DNA from: Alphaproteobacteria bacterium
GTDB lineage: Bacteria > Pseudomonadota > Alphaproteobacteria > Bin95
Direction of reading: 5' to 3'
DNA length: 45,737 nucleotides
Assembly (NCBI GenBank): GCA_022825195.1
Contig: JAJDYL010000205.1
Coordinates: forward strand, 1 to 45,737
Shown here piece by piece: positions 28,934-38,703 of the stretch. Position numbers and translations under genes: made by a program. How positions within the stretch are numbered: position 1 is the stretch's first letter; each line of letters opens with the position of its first letter. Below the pieces are notes generated by a model. It was not told the origin of the DNA. It ran no database searches and was given only the letters and a program-made list of their open reading frames with translations.

Positions 28934-30229
28934 CTAGCCCCGCTCGGCGAGGGGGATGTAGTCCCGCTGCGGCGGGCCCATGTAGAGCTGGCGGGGACGG
29001 TTGATCTTCTGCGAGGGGTCCTCGATCAGCTCGTTCCACTGCGCGATCCAGCCGACCGTCCGGCCGACGGCGAACAGCGCCGTGAACATGGAGACCGGGA
29101 AGCCCATCGCCTTCAGGATGATGCCCGAATAGAAGTCCACATTCGGATAGAGCCGGCGCTTGACGAAATAGTCGTCCTCCAGCGCCACCTTCTCCAGCGC
29201 AATGGCGACCTCCAGCAGCGGGTCGTGCAGGCCGAGTTCGTTCAGCACGTCGTGGCAGGCCTTCTGGATCACCCGCGCGCGGGGGTCGTGGTTCTTGTAG
29301 ACCCGGTGCCCGAAGCCGAAGAGCCGGAAGGGGTCGTCCGGGTCCTTGGCCTTCAGCACCCAGTCGCCCACCTTGTCGGCCGAGCCGATCTCGGCCAGCA
29401 TCTTGAGCACTTCCTCGTTCGCGCCGCCGTGGCTCGGCCCCCAGAGCGCGGCGCAGCCGGCGGCGATGCAGGCGAAGGGGTTGGCCCCCGTCGAACCCGC
29501 CAGACGCACGGTCGAGGCCGAGGCGTTCTGCTCATGGTCGGCATGGAGGATGAAGATCAGGTCCATCGCCTTGGCGAGCACCGGATTGACCTCGAAATCC
29601 TCGGTCGGCACGGCGAAGCAGAGCCGCAGGAAGTTGGAGGCGTAGTCGAGATCGTTGCGCGGATACATGAAGGGCTGGCCCATGGAATATTTGTAGGCCC
29701 AGCCTGCGATGGTCGGCATCTTGGCGATCATCCGGTAGGACGCGACCGTCCGGTGCCAGGGATCCTCGATGTCGATGCTGTCGTGGTAGAAGGCCGAGAG
29801 CGCCCCGACCACGCCGCACATCACCGCCATCGGGTGCGCGTCGCGCCTGAAGCCCCGATAGATATTGGCGATCTGGTCGTGCAGCATCGTGTGATGCGTG
29901 ATGTCGTAGACGAATTTCGCCTTCTGTTCCGCGTTCGGCAGTTCGCCGAACAGGATGAGGTAGCAGGTCTCCATATAGTCGGAATGCTCGGCCAGCTGCT
30001 CGATGGGATAGCCCCGATAGAGCAGGATGCCTTCATCCCCGTCGATATAGGTCACCTTGGACTGGCAGCTTCCCGTCGCGGTGTAGCCCGGATCGAAGGT
30101 GAAGTAGCCGAGTTCCTTGTAAAGGGCGCGGATGTCGATGACGTCCGTTCCCAAAGTTCCGCTCATGATCGGCAGTTCAACGGTCTTGTTGTTTGCCCGA
30201 TCCACAATGGAAACACTGCGGCTGGTCAT
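28934..30229 (-). CDS. gltA: Citrate synthase (type II)
   Basis: GltA condenses acetyl-CoA and oxaloacetate to citrate at the entry of the TCA cycle. The 431-residue protein has the N-terminal beta domain of the hexameric, NADH-sensitive type ([20 protein letters not shown], about 18-37, then [22 protein letters not shown]), catalytic histidines in [10 protein letters not shown] (about 266) and [13 protein letters not shown] (about 306), and the catalytic Asp region [22 protein letters not shown] prefer ATG at 30229; another in-frame ATG at 30241 has its GAGG directly against the codon. A strong promoter (30262-30290) lies just upstream. Confidence 0.95.
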   Translation of the reverse strand: MTSRSVSIVDRANNKTVELPIMSGTLGTDVIDIRALYKELGYFTFDPGYTATGSCQSKVTYIDGDEGILLYRGYPIEQLAEHSDYMETCYLILFGELPNAEQKAKFVYDITHHTMLHDQIANIYRGFRRDAHPMAVMCGVVGALSAFYHDSIDIEDPWHRTVASYRMIAKMPTIAGWAYKYSMGQPFMYPRNDLDYASNFLRLCFAVPTEDFEVNPVLAKAMDLIFILHADHEQNASASTVRLAGSTGANPFACIAAGCAALWGPSHGGANEEVLKMLAEIGSADKVGDWVLKAKDPDDPFRLFGFGHRVYKNHDPRARVIQKACHDVLNELGLHDPLLEVAIALEKVALEDDYFVKRRLYPNVDFYSGIILKAMGFPVSMFTALFAVGRTVGWIAQWNELIEDPSQKINRPRQLYMGPPQRDYIPLAERG

Positions 30230-30261
30230 CTCGGCTGTCATCCTCTCTCGGCCAGAATGCC

Positions 30262-30290
30262 AACATATGGCGGCGCAGCGGCCTTGGCAA
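30262..30290 (-). promoter_or_regulatory. Putative gltA promoter
   Basis: On the minus strand TTGCCA (30290-30285) and TATGTT (30267-30262) are spaced by exactly 17 bp. The element sits directly after the gltX stop codon and predicts a transcript start near 30255, about 26 nt before the chosen gltA ATG. gltA is thus probably transcribed on its own as well as from gltX. Confidence 0.6.
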
Positions 30291-31679
30291 TCAGGGTGCC
30301 GCGTCGCGGAGGCGGCCGAGCGCCTCCTCACGGCCGAGCGCCTCCAGCACCTCGAACAGGCCCGGCGACGCCGTCCGTCCGGTGAGCGCGGCGCGCGCGG
30401 GCTGGGCCACGCGCCCCAGCCCCAGCCCCTCGGCCTCCGCGAAGGCCCGCGTCGCGGCCTCCAGCGCCTCCTCCGCCCACTCGGCCCCCTCCAGCGCCGC
30501 CGCATAGCGCGCAAGCAACGCCTGCGCCGCCCCGTCCGCCAGCAGGCGCGCCGCCTTCGCATCCGGCTCCAGCGGCCGCGCCGCGGTGTAGAACGCCCCG
30601 GCGTCGGCCAGCTCGATCAGCGTCTTCGCCCGCGGCAGCAACCCGCCGAGGCCCGCCCGCAGGCGCGCGCGCCCCGCCTCGTCCGGTTTCGCCGCCAGGA
30701 ACGGCTCCAGCAGCCCGAGCAGCCTGTCCTCGTCGGCGGCGCGCAGATAGTGGGCATTGACGCTCTCCAGCTTCTCCCGGTCGAAACGCGCCGGCGACCG
30801 GCCGACGGCTTCCAGCCCGAACCAGGCGACGGCTTCCCCGGTCGAGACGATCTCCGCGTCGCCGTGGCTCCAGCCGAGCCGCAGCAGATAGTTGCGCACC
30901 GCTTCCGGCAGCAGGCCCATTTCGCGGTAGGCATCGACGCCGAGCGCGCCGTGGCGCTTGGACAGCTTGGTGCCGTCAGGCCCGTGGATGAGCGGGATAT
31001 GGGCGAAGGCCGGCAGGGTCCAGCCCATTGCCTCGAAGACCTGCGCCTGGCGGAAGGCGTTGTTCAGGTGGTCGTCGCCGCGGATCACGTGGGTCACGCC
31101 CATGTCGTGGTCGTCCACCACCACGGAGAGCATGTAGGTCGGCGTCCCGTCGGCGCGCAGCAGCACCATGTCGTCGAGCTCGGCATTGGCGACCCGCACC
31201 TCGCCCTGCACGAGGTCGCCGATAACCGTCTCGCCCTCCCGCGGCGCCTTGAGCCGGATCGCGAAAGGGGCGCCTTCGGGCGCCTCCGCCGGGTCGCGGT
31301 CGCGCCAGCGGCCGTCATAGCGAAAGCGCTCGCCCCTTGCCGCTGCCGCCTCCCGCATCGCCTGGAGCTCTTCGGGCGTCGCATAGCAACGATAGGCCGC
31401 GCCGGCCGCCAGCATCGCCCTCGCGACGTCCGCATGCCGGTCGCGGCGGGCGAACTGGTAGCTCGGAGGCTCGTCCGGGTCGAGGCCGAGCCAGGCGAGC
31501 CCGTCCAGGATCGCGGCGACGGCCTCGTCCGTCGAGCGCCTCCGGTCCGTATCCTCGATGCGCAGCAGGAATCGCCCGCCGTGACGGCGCGCGAAGAGCC
31601 AATTGAATAGCGCCGTGCGCGCGCCCCCGATATGCAGTAGTCCGGTGGGCGAGGGGGCGAACCGGGTAACGACGGTCAT
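30291..31679 (-). CDS. gltX: Glutamyl-tRNA synthetase
   Basis: GltX charges tRNA-Glu (and in many alphaproteobacteria also tRNA-Gln, later amidated). The 462-residue class I synthetase has [19 protein letters not shown] with the HIGH-type signature (about 16-19), IEDTDRRRS, the long Rossmann insert, and KLSKR (about 238-242) as the KMSKS loop. The ATG at 31679 gives the standard [13 protein letters not shown] start and shares its CATG with the divergent comEC. A GGGAG lies about 11 nt upstream. The gene order gltA-gltX-comEC-lexA is, as I recall, common in this class. Confidence 0.95.
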   Translation of the reverse strand: MTVVTRFAPSPTGLLHIGGARTALFNWLFARRHGGRFLLRIEDTDRRRSTDEAVAAILDGLAWLGLDPDEPPSYQFARRDRHADVARAMLAAGAAYRCYATPEELQAMREAAAARGERFRYDGRWRDRDPAEAPEGAPFAIRLKAPREGETVIGDLVQGEVRVANAELDDMVLLRADGTPTYMLSVVVDDHDMGVTHVIRGDDHLNNAFRQAQVFEAMGWTLPAFAHIPLIHGPDGTKLSKRHGALGVDAYREMGLLPEAVRNYLLRLGWSHGDAEIVSTGEAVAWFGLEAVGRSPARFDREKLESVNAHYLRAADEDRLLGLLEPFLAAKPDEAGRARLRAGLGGLLPRAKTLIELADAGAFYTAARPLEPDAKAARLLADGAAQALLARYAAALEGAEWAEEALEAATRAFAEAEGLGLGRVAQPARAALTGRTASPGLFEVLEALGREEALGRLRDAAP

Positions 31680-33765
31680 GGGCGGCGGAACTCCCGGAAA
31701 GGGGCGCGCGTTTATCGAAAGGCTGCGCGAAGAGGTCAAGGGCGCCGGCCTCCTGCCGCCCGGCGAGCGGGACCGGTGGGCGCTCTGGCTGCCGGTCTTC
31801 TTCGCCCTTGGCGTCGGCGTCTATTTCTCGCTCGACTTCGAGCCGCCGATCCATGCGACGGCCGCGGCCGCCGGCCTGGCGGTCCTGCTCGGGGCCCGCC
31901 TGCGCCGGTCGGCGTTCTTCCCTGCGGCAGTCGCCGCGGGCTTCGCCGTCGTCGGAATCTTCTGGGCCGGTTTCCACACCGAACTCGCGCGCGCACCGCT
32001 GCTGGAACGCTCCATCGGGCCGACGCAGGTGACCGGCACGATTCTCCGCCAGGACCGGATCGAGGGACCGCTCCGGGTCGTCCTGGAGGACGCGACCGTG
32101 GCGCGGCTCGCTCCGGAGCGGACGCCCGGGCGGCTGCGTCTGCGCCTCGCATCGCTGCCGCCGGGCGCCGGCCCCGGCGCGCGCATCCAGGTGCTGGCCC
32201 GGCTGGCGCCCGTGCCGCAGCCCGCCCTGCCCGGCGGCTACGATCCGGCGAGGCGGGCCTTCTTCCAGGGTATCGGCGCCACCGGGTTTGCGCTCGGCAA
32301 GGCGCGCCTGCTGGAACCCGCCGAGACCCCCGGCATCGAGCGCCTGCGCCACGGGATCGCGGCGCGCATCGGCGAAGCCATCGCGGACCCCGCCCTCGCC
32401 GGCATCGCCATCGCGCTCACCACCGGCCTTCGCGGCGACCTGCCCAGGGAAGCGCACGAGGCCATCCGGGACGCGGGCCTGGCGCACCTGCTCGCGATCT
32501 CCGGCCTGCATCTGGGGCTGGTCGCGGGCCTCGTCTTCGCGGCCGTCAGGGCCGCGCTCGCCCTCTGGCCGGGCGTGGCGCTCCGCTACCCGGTCAAGAA
32601 ATGGGCGGCGGCGGCAGCCGTCGCGGCCGCCTTTTTCTACATGCTGCTCGCGGGCGCGACCGTGCCGACGCAACGCGCCTTCGTCATGGTCGCGCTCGCC
32701 TTGCTGGCGGTCATGGTGGACCGCATGGAAATCGGCATGCGGCTGGTGGCGCTGGCGGCCCTCGCCGTGCTGGCGCTAGAGCCCTACGCGCTCACCACGG
32801 CGAGCTTCCAGCTCTCCTTCGCCGCCGTCGTGGCGCTGGTCGCCGTCTACGAGCGCCTGGCGCCCTCCCTGTCCGAAGTCCGCGCCCGGCTGGGGCGCGG
32901 GCCGTTCTTTCTGGCCGCAACCCTCCTCACCACCGTCGTCGCGACGCTTGCGACCGCTCCGTTCGCGGCGCACCACTTCGGACGGATTGCCGCTTTCGGA
33001 CTTGCCGCGAACCTGATTGCCGTCCCTGCGGCGGCCTTCTGGATCATGCCGGCGGCGATCCTCGCCGTGCTGGCCATGCCGCTCGGCCTCGAAGCCTGGC
33101 CGCTCGCGGCCATGGAGGCCGGAATCGGGGCCGTGCTGCGAACGGCGGAGACGGTTGCCGCATGGCCCGGGGCGGTGCGCCGCTTTCCCCCGATGCCGAC
33201 GGCGGGAGCGATCGCGGCCGCGGGCGGCGGGCTTTGGCTGTGCCTGTGGCAGACGCGGCTGCGGCTCCTCGGCCTTGCGGGCCTCGCCGCCGCGCTCGCG
33301 ATTCTCGCCGGCGCACGGCCGCCCGACTTCATGGCCGACGGCGACGCCCGCCTGTTCGCCCGCCACGCGGAAGGACGGCTTTACCTGTCGAAACCGCGCG
33401 CAGGTTTCCTCGGCCGGGTCTGGATGGAAGCAGCCGGCTCGCGCGAAACCGGCTCCACCCGGCCCGGCAGCCCCGGCCTCTCATGCGACCCGCTCGGCTG
33501 CACGGCAGACGGGGTTGCGGTCATCCTGCGTCATGAGGCGCTGCCGGAGGACTGCCGCCGGGCCGCCATCGTGCTGTCCGCGGTGACCGTCTCGCACCGG
33601 GCCCGCCGGCGCTATTGCACCGAAGAGGCGTTGATCGTGGACCGGCGGCGCCTGCGCCGTTTGGGCGCGCATGCGATCCGCCTGACCGACCGGGGCCCTG
33701 CCGTCGAGACCGACTGGGACTATCGCGGCCGGCGGCCGTGGGTCGCCCTCGCGGGGCCTCAATAG
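31678..33765 (+). CDS. comEC: ComEC/Rec2-family competence membrane protein
   Basis: ComEC forms the inner-membrane channel for single-stranded DNA uptake in transformable bacteria. The 695-residue protein has an N-terminal pair of hydrophobic segments (about 35-85), a DUF4131/OB-like soluble part (to about 230), the polytopic Competence domain with [17 protein letters not shown] (about 269-285), and a short C-terminal soluble part. There is no recognisable metallo-beta-lactamase HxHxDH motif, as in many alphaproteobacterial forms. ATG 31678 gives the natural N-terminus but lacks a clear ribosome binding site; upstream TTG/GTG starts (31603 onward) are possible. It overlaps the lexA stop by 7 bp, tail to tail. 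Confidence 0.9.
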   Translation: MGGGTPGKGRAFIERLREEVKGAGLLPPGERDRWALWLPVFFALGVGVYFSLDFEPPIHATAAAAGLAVLLGARLRRSAFFPAAVAAGFAVVGIFWAGFHTELARAPLLERSIGPTQVTGTILRQDRIEGPLRVVLEDATVARLAPERTPGRLRLRLASLPPGAGPGARIQVLARLAPVPQPALPGGYDPARRAFFQGIGATGFALGKARLLEPAETPGIERLRHGIAARIGEAIADPALAGIAIALTTGLRGDLPREAHEAIRDAGLAHLLAISGLHLGLVAGLVFAAVRAALALWPGVALRYPVKKWAAAAAVAAAFFYMLLAGATVPTQRAFVMVALALLAVMVDRMEIGMRLVALAALAVLALEPYALTTASFQLSFAAVVALVAVYERLAPSLSEVRARLGRGPFFLAATLLTTVVATLATAPFAAHHFGRIAAFGLAANLIAVPAAAFWIMPAAILAVLAMPLGLEAWPLAAMEAGIGAVLRTAETVAAWPGAVRRFPPMPTAGAIAAAGGGLWLCLWQTRLRLLGLAGLAAALAILAGARPPDFMADGDARLFARHAEGRLYLSKPRAGFLGRVWMEAAGSRETGSTRPGSPGLSCDPLGCTADGVAVILRHEALPEDCRRAAIVLSAVTVSHRARRRYCTEEALIVDRRRLRRLGAHAIRLTDRGPAVETDWDYRGRRPWVALAGPQ

Positions 33766-34436
33766 GCGCGCAGCAACCCGACCAGCCGGCCCTGGACCTG
33801 CACCTGCTCCGGCTCGTAATCCTGCGGCGGATGGGCGTCATTGGCGGCTTCCAGAACCACGCGGCCGTTCACCGGCCGCCAGATCTTCAGCGTCGCCTCC
33901 TCGGAATTGACCAAGGCGACCACAATGGCGCCGCTTTCCACTTCATCGCACTCCTGGATGATGACCGTGTCGCCATCCATGATGCCGGCATTGACCATCG
34001 AATCGCCGGCGATCTCAAGCGCATAGTGGCGCCCGCTGCCGAGCATGGCCTGCGGCACGGCCACGGAACTGTCCGGATCGCGCAGCGCCTCGATCGGCGT
34101 GCCGGCGGCGATGCGCCCATAGAGGGGAAGCTCGTTCTGCACCGTGTCGTTGGGGTCGAGACGGCGGCGGAAGCCCCGGAGCGCGACCCGGCCCGAGCGG
34201 CTCCGGTCCTCATAGATATCCGCTTCCGGCAGGCGCATGATTTCCAGCGCGCGGGCCCGGTTCGGGAACCGGCGGATGAAGCCCCGCTCCTCCAGCGCCG
34301 TCACCAGCCGGTGCACGCCCGATTTCGACTTGAGTCCGAGCGCATCCTTCATCTCGTCGAACGAGGGCGACACGCCGTCCTTCGATATCTGCTGCGAGAT
34401 GTACAACAGCAATTCGTTTTGCTTTCTCGTCAACAC
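33759..34436 (-). CDS. lexA: SOS repressor LexA
   Basis: LexA represses DNA-damage genes and self-cleaves when RecA is active. The 225-residue protein has a winged-helix domain (about 1-65), the cleavage site A111-G112 in GRIAAGTPIEA, the nucleophile S146 (GDSMV) and the general base K184 (EATLKIW). I chose the GTG at 34436, which yields the family start MLTRKQ and is preceded by GGAGGGAG with 7-nt spacing; a TTG ten codons upstream would lie before this site. The promoter is overlapped by a GTTC-N7-GTTC box, so autorepression is expected. The gene is convergent with comEC. Confidence 0.96.
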   Translation of the reverse strand: MLTRKQNELLLYISQQISKDGVSPSFDEMKDALGLKSKSGVHRLVTALEERGFIRRFPNRARALEIMRLPEADIYEDRSRSGRVALRGFRRRLDPNDTVQNELPLYGRIAAGTPIEALRDPDSSVAVPQAMLGSGRHYALEIAGDSMVNAGIMDGDTVIIQECDEVESGAIVVALVNSEEATLKIWRPVNGRVVLEAANDAHPPQDYEPEQVQVQGRLVGLLRAY

Positions 34437-34489
34437 GCCGCCACTCCCTCCAACTATGTTCCTCAAACGAACCGTGTTCCGGTATCTGT

Positions 34490-34518
34490 GTTCTACATTG
34501 GTTCGACACCGGGGTCAA
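34490..34518 (-). promoter_or_regulatory. lexA promoter with overlapping SOS box
   Basis: On the minus strand TTGACC (34518-34513) and TAGAAC (34495-34490) are 17 bp apart. The plus-strand sequence GTTCTACATTGGTTC at 34490-34504 is an exact GTTC-N7-GTTC, the known alphaproteobacterial LexA operator, and covers the -10 element and part of the spacer. A further GTTC-N7-GAAC lies at 34458-34472, downstream of the predicted transcript start (near 34483). LexA binding would block RNA polymerase, giving the usual autoregulation. Confidence 0.8.
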
Positions 34519-34639
34519 GCGAAATTGTCCGGGGCCAACGGCATGAGACATCGGGAACGGAACAAGCATCAAAAACAGCTATAGGTCCAGATACCTTCAG
34601 GCTCCGGCGGTCTTCCAAGTCCGCGACCGCAAGCGGCGC

Positions 34640-34673
34640 TTGTTACCGCCTGCCCGCCCGGCTATAGGCGGGC
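34640..34673 (+). promoter_or_regulatory. Putative promoter plus hairpin abutting a start codon
   Basis: TTGTTA (34640-34645) and TATAGG (34663-34668) are 17 bp apart. The -10 ends only 8 nt before the ATG at 34677, so the transcript would start at or within a few bases of the start codon (leaderless). A perfect 7-bp inverted repeat, GCCCGCC/GGCGGGC (34652-34658 and 34667-34673), overlaps the -10 and could be an operator or, if transcription starts further upstream, a hairpin over the ribosome binding site. Confidence 0.4.
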
Positions 34674-34676
34674 GGC

Positions 34677-35174
34677 ATGACGATCTATTATTACCGGCCC
34701 GCCTATGTCGCGCTCGCGGTCGCCGCCGGCCTGGTGACGCTCGCCCTGCTGGCGCCGCTGGTCAAGGGCCTGGCGGACGGCAAGCCCGGTCCGCCGCTGG
34801 CGATGGCGGCGGTGCTGGCGGCCCTGCTGGGCGGCGTCGCCTGTTATGCGGTCTGGATCGTCCGCCATGCGCACCTGCCTGCCGTGGTGTTCGACCGGAC
34901 CGGAATCGCCTTCCCGATCTTCGGCATTCCTCACCGGGACTGGTCGGGCATCCGCTCGATCCGCCAGCAATCGCTGCTGACCCGCAATGAGCTTGTCATC
35001 CAGTTCGAACCTCCGGCGCCCTCCTTCCCGCGGCTCGTGGTCGCGTTCGGCGGGTTCTGGCGCGGGCGGAGGGGAGGCCATCTGCGTTTCAACATGAAGC
35101 GGATGAATTGCGGGCGCGACAGCCTCGAACTCGCGCTCCGGGAATACCCGCCGCCGGAAAAACTCAGCCGGTAA
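34677..35174 (+). CDS. Hypothetical protein with two membrane segments
   Basis: A 165-residue protein that I do not recognise. It starts MTIYYYRPAYVALAVAAGL and has two hydrophobic segments (about 9-31 and 40-62), followed by a soluble C-terminal part (about 66-165) with VVFDRTGIAFPIFGIPHRDWSGIRSIRQQ. That arrangement resembles small membrane proteins with a PH-like or bacterial-PH domain, as in STM3941-type proteins; this is only a resemblance. It sits between lexA (divergent) and moeA (convergent, 23 bp to its stop). No good ribosome binding site is seen, which fits a leaderless transcript. Confidence 0.7.
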   Translation: MTIYYYRPAYVALAVAAGLVTLALLAPLVKGLADGKPGPPLAMAAVLAALLGGVACYAVWIVRHAHLPAVVFDRTGIAFPIFGIPHRDWSGIRSIRQQSLLTRNELVIQFEPPAPSFPRLVVAFGGFWRGRRGGHLRFNMKRMNCGRDSLELALREYPPPEKLSR

Positions 35175-35197
35175 GGCCGTCCCTGCGACAATCCGGC

Positions 35198-36391
35198 CTA
35201 CAGGCGGATGATCTCCACGAGGTCGCCGGCACTGGCCGGCGGCGCATGCGGGGCGCGGACCAGGAGGGCGTCGGCCTCCACGAAGCGCGCCAGCATCGAG
35301 CTGTCCTGGCGCGCAAACGGCGTCGCGACCGGCAGGCCCTCGCCGTCCGGGGCGAGCCGGGCGCGCAGATAGTCCTCGCGCCGGTCGTTGGCGGCGAGAT
35401 CGGCGCCGAGCCGCGCCGGTTCGCGCGCGGGCGGTCCGGCAGGCAGGCCCAGCATCGCGTCGATCGCCGGCCTCAGGAACAGGAGCGCGCAGACGAAGGC
35501 GGAGACCGGGTTGCCGGGCAGGCCCAGAACCAGCGCGCCGCCCATGCGGCCGAACATGAGCGGCTTGCCGGGACGCATGGCGATCCGCCAGAAATCGACC
35601 TCCAGCCCGTCCTCGGCCAGAGCCGACTGCACAAGGTCGTGCTCGCCCACCGACGCCCCGCCCATGGTCACCAGGATGTCCGCACCCTCCGCACCGGCGG
35701 CGCGGGCCCGGAGCGAGGCCGTGCTGTCCTCCGCCACGCCGAGCGAGACCGGCACGCCGCCCGCCTCGGCGACCAGGGCGGCCAGCCCCGGCCCGCTGGA
35801 ACTCACGATCTGCCAGGCGCCGAGCGGCTCTCCCGGCAGGGCGATCTCGTCGCCGGTCGCCAGCAGGGCCACGCGCGGGCGCCGCCTCACCGGCAGCCAC
35901 GGCCGGTTCATGGCCGCAGCAAGGCCGATATCGCGCGAGGCGAGCCGCCGGCCGGCGCGCAGCAGCACGTCCCCCTCCGCGAAGTCCAGTCCCGCCGGGC
36001 GGACATAGGCGCCGGCCTGCGCCGCTTCGCGCACGGTCACGCGGTCTCCGGAACGCGCGCAGTCCTCCTGGATGACGATGGCGTCGGCGCCTGCGGGCAC
36101 GGGCGCGCCGGTGAAGATCCGCGCCGCCTCGCCCTGCCTCACCGTCCCGGTCCAGACGGCCCCGGCGGCGATTTCCGCCACGATGCGCAACTCCGCCGGC
36201 ACCGCGTCCAGGTCCGCCGCCCGGACCGCATAGCCATCCATGGCGGAGACGGCCGCCGGCGGCTGGGTGCGCCGGGACGCCAGGTCTTCCGCCAGCACCC
36301 GGCCGAGCCCGTCGCCGAGCGACACCATTTCCGCGGGAAGGGGGCGGACCGCCGCCAGAATGCGCGCGACCGCTTCGGAGACGGGAATCAC
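35198..36391 (-). CDS. moeA: Molybdopterin molybdenumtransferase MoeA
   Basis: MoeA inserts molybdate into adenylylated molybdopterin, completing the molybdenum cofactor. The 397-residue protein has [15 protein letters not shown] (about 55-69), [24 protein letters not shown], the MPT-binding core [15 protein letters not shown], and [13 protein letters not shown], and ends with the small C-terminal domain. I chose the GTG at 36391, giving [12 protein letters not shown] and overlapping the moaC stop (GTGA). The longer open frame upstream lies within moaC. It is the last gene of a minus-strand chain starting at the DUF815 gene or earlier. Confidence 0.94.
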   Translation of the reverse strand: MIPVSEAVARILAAVRPLPAEMVSLGDGLGRVLAEDLASRRTQPPAAVSAMDGYAVRAADLDAVPAELRIVAEIAAGAVWTGTVRQGEAARIFTGAPVPAGADAIVIQEDCARSGDRVTVREAAQAGAYVRPAGLDFAEGDVLLRAGRRLASRDIGLAAAMNRPWLPVRRRPRVALLATGDEIALPGEPLGAWQIVSSSGPGLAALVAEAGGVPVSLGVAEDSTASLRARAAGAEGADILVTMGGASVGEHDLVQSALAEDGLEVDFWRIAMRPGKPLMFGRMGGALVLGLPGNPVSAFVCALLFLRPAIDAMLGLPAGPPAREPARLGADLAANDRREDYLRARLAPDGEGLPVATPFARQDSSMLARFVEADALLVRAPHAPPASAGDLVEIIRL

Positions 36392-36870
36392 TTGCGCGCG
36401 GTCCAGGCGCCGGACTTGCCGCCTTCCTTGCGCAGCAGGCGGACCGCCTCGACCGTCATACCGCGGTCCACCGCCTTGCACATGTCATAGACGGTGAGCG
36501 CCGCCACCGAGACGGCGGTCAGCGCTTCCATCTCGACGCCGGTGCGGCCCTTCAGCCGGCATGTCGCGGTGATCTCCACGGCGGACGCCCCGGGGTCCGC
36601 GGCCAGATCGACCGCCACCGAAGTCAGCGCCAGCGGGTGGCAGAGCGGGATCAGGTCGGCGGTGCGCTTGGCGGCCATGATGCCGGCAAGGCGCGCGATG
36701 CCCAGCACGTCGCCCTTGCCGATTTCGCCGGCCTGGATCAACGCCAGCGTCTCCGGAGCCATGACGACCCGGCCGGCGGCGACCGCGACGCGCTCGGTCT
36801 CGGCCTTGGCGGACACGTCCACCATGGCCGCGCGGCCCTCCTCGTCGAAATGGGTGAGGCGCGCGCTCAT
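36388..36870 (-). CDS. moaC: Cyclic pyranopterin monophosphate synthase MoaC
   Basis: MoaC converts 3',8-cyclo-7,8-dihydro-GTP into cyclic pyranopterin monophosphate, the second step of molybdenum cofactor synthesis. The 160-residue protein is of normal size and carries the active-site motifs [12 protein letters not shown] (about 68-79), [14 protein letters not shown] (about 107-120) and [11 protein letters not shown] (about 128-138). It overlaps trpC by 4 nt (ATGA) and moeA by 4 nt (GTGA). The partner moaA is not in the window. Confidence 0.96.
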   Translation of the reverse strand: MSARLTHFDEEGRAAMVDVSAKAETERVAVAAGRVVMAPETLALIQAGEIGKGDVLGIARLAGIMAAKRTADLIPLCHPLALTSVAVDLAADPGASAVEITATCRLKGRTGVEMEALTAVSVAALTVYDMCKAVDRGMTVEAVRLLRKEGGKSGAWTARK

Positions 36871-37664
36871 ACCGCCTGCCGCAGCATGTCGAGGCCGAGC
36901 AGCGCGCGCGTCGCGGCCGCCACATCCGGCTGGCGCATCAGCGACTCGCCCACCAGGTAACGGGTGACGCCGGCCTGCGCCAGCCGCTCCAGGTCGGCGG
37001 TGACGGCGAGCCCGCTCTCGCCGACCGCGATCCGGTCCCCCGGAACCCTGGGCGCCAGGCGTTCGGCGGTCGCCAGGTCCACTTCAAGGGTCTTGAGATT
37101 GCGGTTGTTGATGCCGATCAGCGGCGAGGTGAGGCGCAGCGCGCGTTCCAGCTCCGCCTCGTCATGCACCTCGACCAGCGCGTCCATGCCGAACTCGAAC
37201 GCCGCGGCCTCCAGTTCGGCGGCCAGCACATCGTCCACGGCGGCCAGGATGATGAGGATGCAGTCCGCCCCGAGCGCGCGGGCCTCCGCGACCTGCCAGG
37301 GGTCCACCATGAAGTCCTTGCGGAGCACGGGCAGCGGCGCCGCGGCCCTCGCCTCCGCCAGATAGCGGTCCTCGCCCTGGAAATAGGGCCGGTCCGTCAG
37401 CACGGAGAGGCAGGTCGCCCCGCCGTCGAGATAGGCCCGCGCGAGCGCCGCGGGGTCGAAATCGGCGCGGATCAGCCCCTTGCTGGGCGAGGCCTTCTTG
37501 ATCTCCGCGATCAGGCCGTAGCCTTCCGCGCGGGCCAGCGCCGCCGCGAAGCCGCGCGGCCCGCCGCCGTCGGCCGCGTCGAACCATGCGCGCGTCCGCT
37601 CGCGCTTCATCCGCGCCACATGCCCGCGTTTTTCGGCGACGACCCTGGCGAGCGTGTCCGACAT
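36867..37664 (-). CDS. trpC: Indole-3-glycerol phosphate synthase
   Basis: TrpC closes the indole ring from CdRP in tryptophan synthesis. The 265-residue TIM-barrel protein has the catalytic-lysine stretch [10 protein letters not shown] (about 54-63), [27 protein letters not shown], and the phosphate-binding GESGL and LVGESLMR. The ATG at 37664 yields [12 protein letters not shown]; an in-frame ATG ten codons earlier lies inside trpD and gives a less typical start. AGGAGG is very close to the ATG (1 nt), with GAAGAGG further out. It overlaps the end of trpD slightly (20 nt). It is a single-function TrpC, not a TrpC-TrpF fusion. Confidence 0.94.
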   Translation of the reverse strand: MSDTLARVVAEKRGHVARMKRERTRAWFDAADGGGPRGFAAALARAEGYGLIAEIKKASPSKGLIRADFDPAALARAYLDGGATCLSVLTDRPYFQGEDRYLAEARAAAPLPVLRKDFMVDPWQVAEARALGADCILIILAAVDDVLAAELEAAAFEFGMDALVEVHDEAELERALRLTSPLIGINNRNLKTLEVDLATAERLAPRVPGDRIAVGESGLAVTADLERLAQAGVTRYLVGESLMRQPDVAAATRALLGLDMLRQAV

Positions 37665-37683
37665 GCCTCCTCTTCCCGGCGCC

Positions 37684-38703
37684 TCAGCCGCCATTGGTGA
37701 CGCGCACCAGCGCCGCGAGGCGCTCGCGGGCGGCGCCGCTGTCTATGACTTCCTCGGCCAGCACCCTGCCTTCGGCCAGCGTGCGCGCGCGCTCCGCCAC
37801 CACGAGGGCGGCGGCGGTGTTCAGCACCACGATGTCGCGATAGGGGCCGGCCTCGCCGTCCAGCAGGGCCCGCATCGCGCCCGCATTATAGTCGGGGTCG
37901 CCGCCCTGCAGGTCCTCCGGCCGGGCCAGCGGCAAGCCGATTTCGCGCGGATCGACCTCGAAACGCCGGACCGCCCCGCCCTTCAGCTCCGCCACCTGGC
38001 TCACGCCCGTGGTCGTGAGCTCGTCCATGCCGTCCGAGCCGTGGACGACCCAGGCGCGCTCGCCGCCGAGATTGCCGAGCACATGGGCGAGCGGCTCGAT
38101 CCAGCGCTCCGCGAACACCCCGACAAGCTGGCGGCGCGCGCCCGCGGGATTGGAAAGCGGCCCCAGGAGGTTGAAGATCGTGCGCGTGCCGAGCTCGACC
38201 CGCGTGCCGGCGACATGGCGCATGGCGCCGTGATGGCGGGGCGCCATGAGGAAGCAGATGCCCGCCTCCGCCAGCGCCTTCGAGACGAGCGCCATGTCGC
38301 AGTCGATATCGACGCCGAGCGCGCCCAGCACATCGGAGGCGCCGGTCTGCGACGAGAGCGCCCGGTTGCCGTGCTTGACCACCGGCACGCCCGCGCCGGC
38401 CAGCAGCAGCGCGGCGGCGGTGGAAATGTTGAGCGTGCCCTTGTCGTCGCCGCCCGTGCCGGCGGTGTCGATGGCGTCGGCCGGCGCCTCGATGCGGAGC
38501 GCCTTCTCGCGCATGATCCGCGCCGCCCCGGTGATCTCGTCGATGGTCTCGCCGCGCACGCGCAGCGCCATCAGGAAGGCGCCCGTCTGCGAGGGCGTGG
38601 CGTCTCCCGACATCAATATCTCGAACGCGGCCTCCGCTTCCGCCTCGCCCAGCCGCGCGCCGTCGGCGACGCGCGCCAGGATGGCCCTCAGGTCGCCGCT
38701 CAT
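37684..38703 (-). CDS. trpD: Anthranilate phosphoribosyltransferase
   Basis: TrpD joins anthranilate to phosphoribosyl pyrophosphate. The 339-residue protein has the PRPP-binding glycine loop GTGGDDKGT (about 82-90), NIST (about 92-95), KHGNRALSS (about 110-118), and the anthranilate-channel region around [12 protein letters not shown] and [10 protein letters not shown]. Length is normal. It overlaps trpG by 4 nt and reaches slightly past the trpC start. It is a separate protein, not fused to TrpG as in E. coli. Confidence 0.96.
   Translation of the reverse strand: MSGDLRAILARVADGARLGEAEAEAAFEILMSGDATPSQTGAFLMALRVRGETIDEITGAARIMREKALRIEAPADAIDTAGTGGDDKGTLNISTAAALLLAGAGVPVVKHGNRALSSQTGASDVLGALGVDIDCDMALVSKALAEAGICFLMAPRHHGAMRHVAGTRVELGTRTIFNLLGPLSNPAGARRQLVGVFAERWIEPLAHVLGNLGGERAWVVHGSDGMDELTTTGVSQVAELKGGAVRRFEVDPREIGLPLARPEDLQGGDPDYNAGAMRALLDGEAGPYRDIVVLNTAAALVVAERARTLAEGRVLAEEVIDSGAARERLAALVRVTNGG

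Noticed and set aside
28034..30385. A 783-codon plus-strand open frame across the second LLM gene and gltA
   Set aside because: It is antisense to two well-supported genes; its translation is His/Arg/Asp/Gly-rich with no domain.
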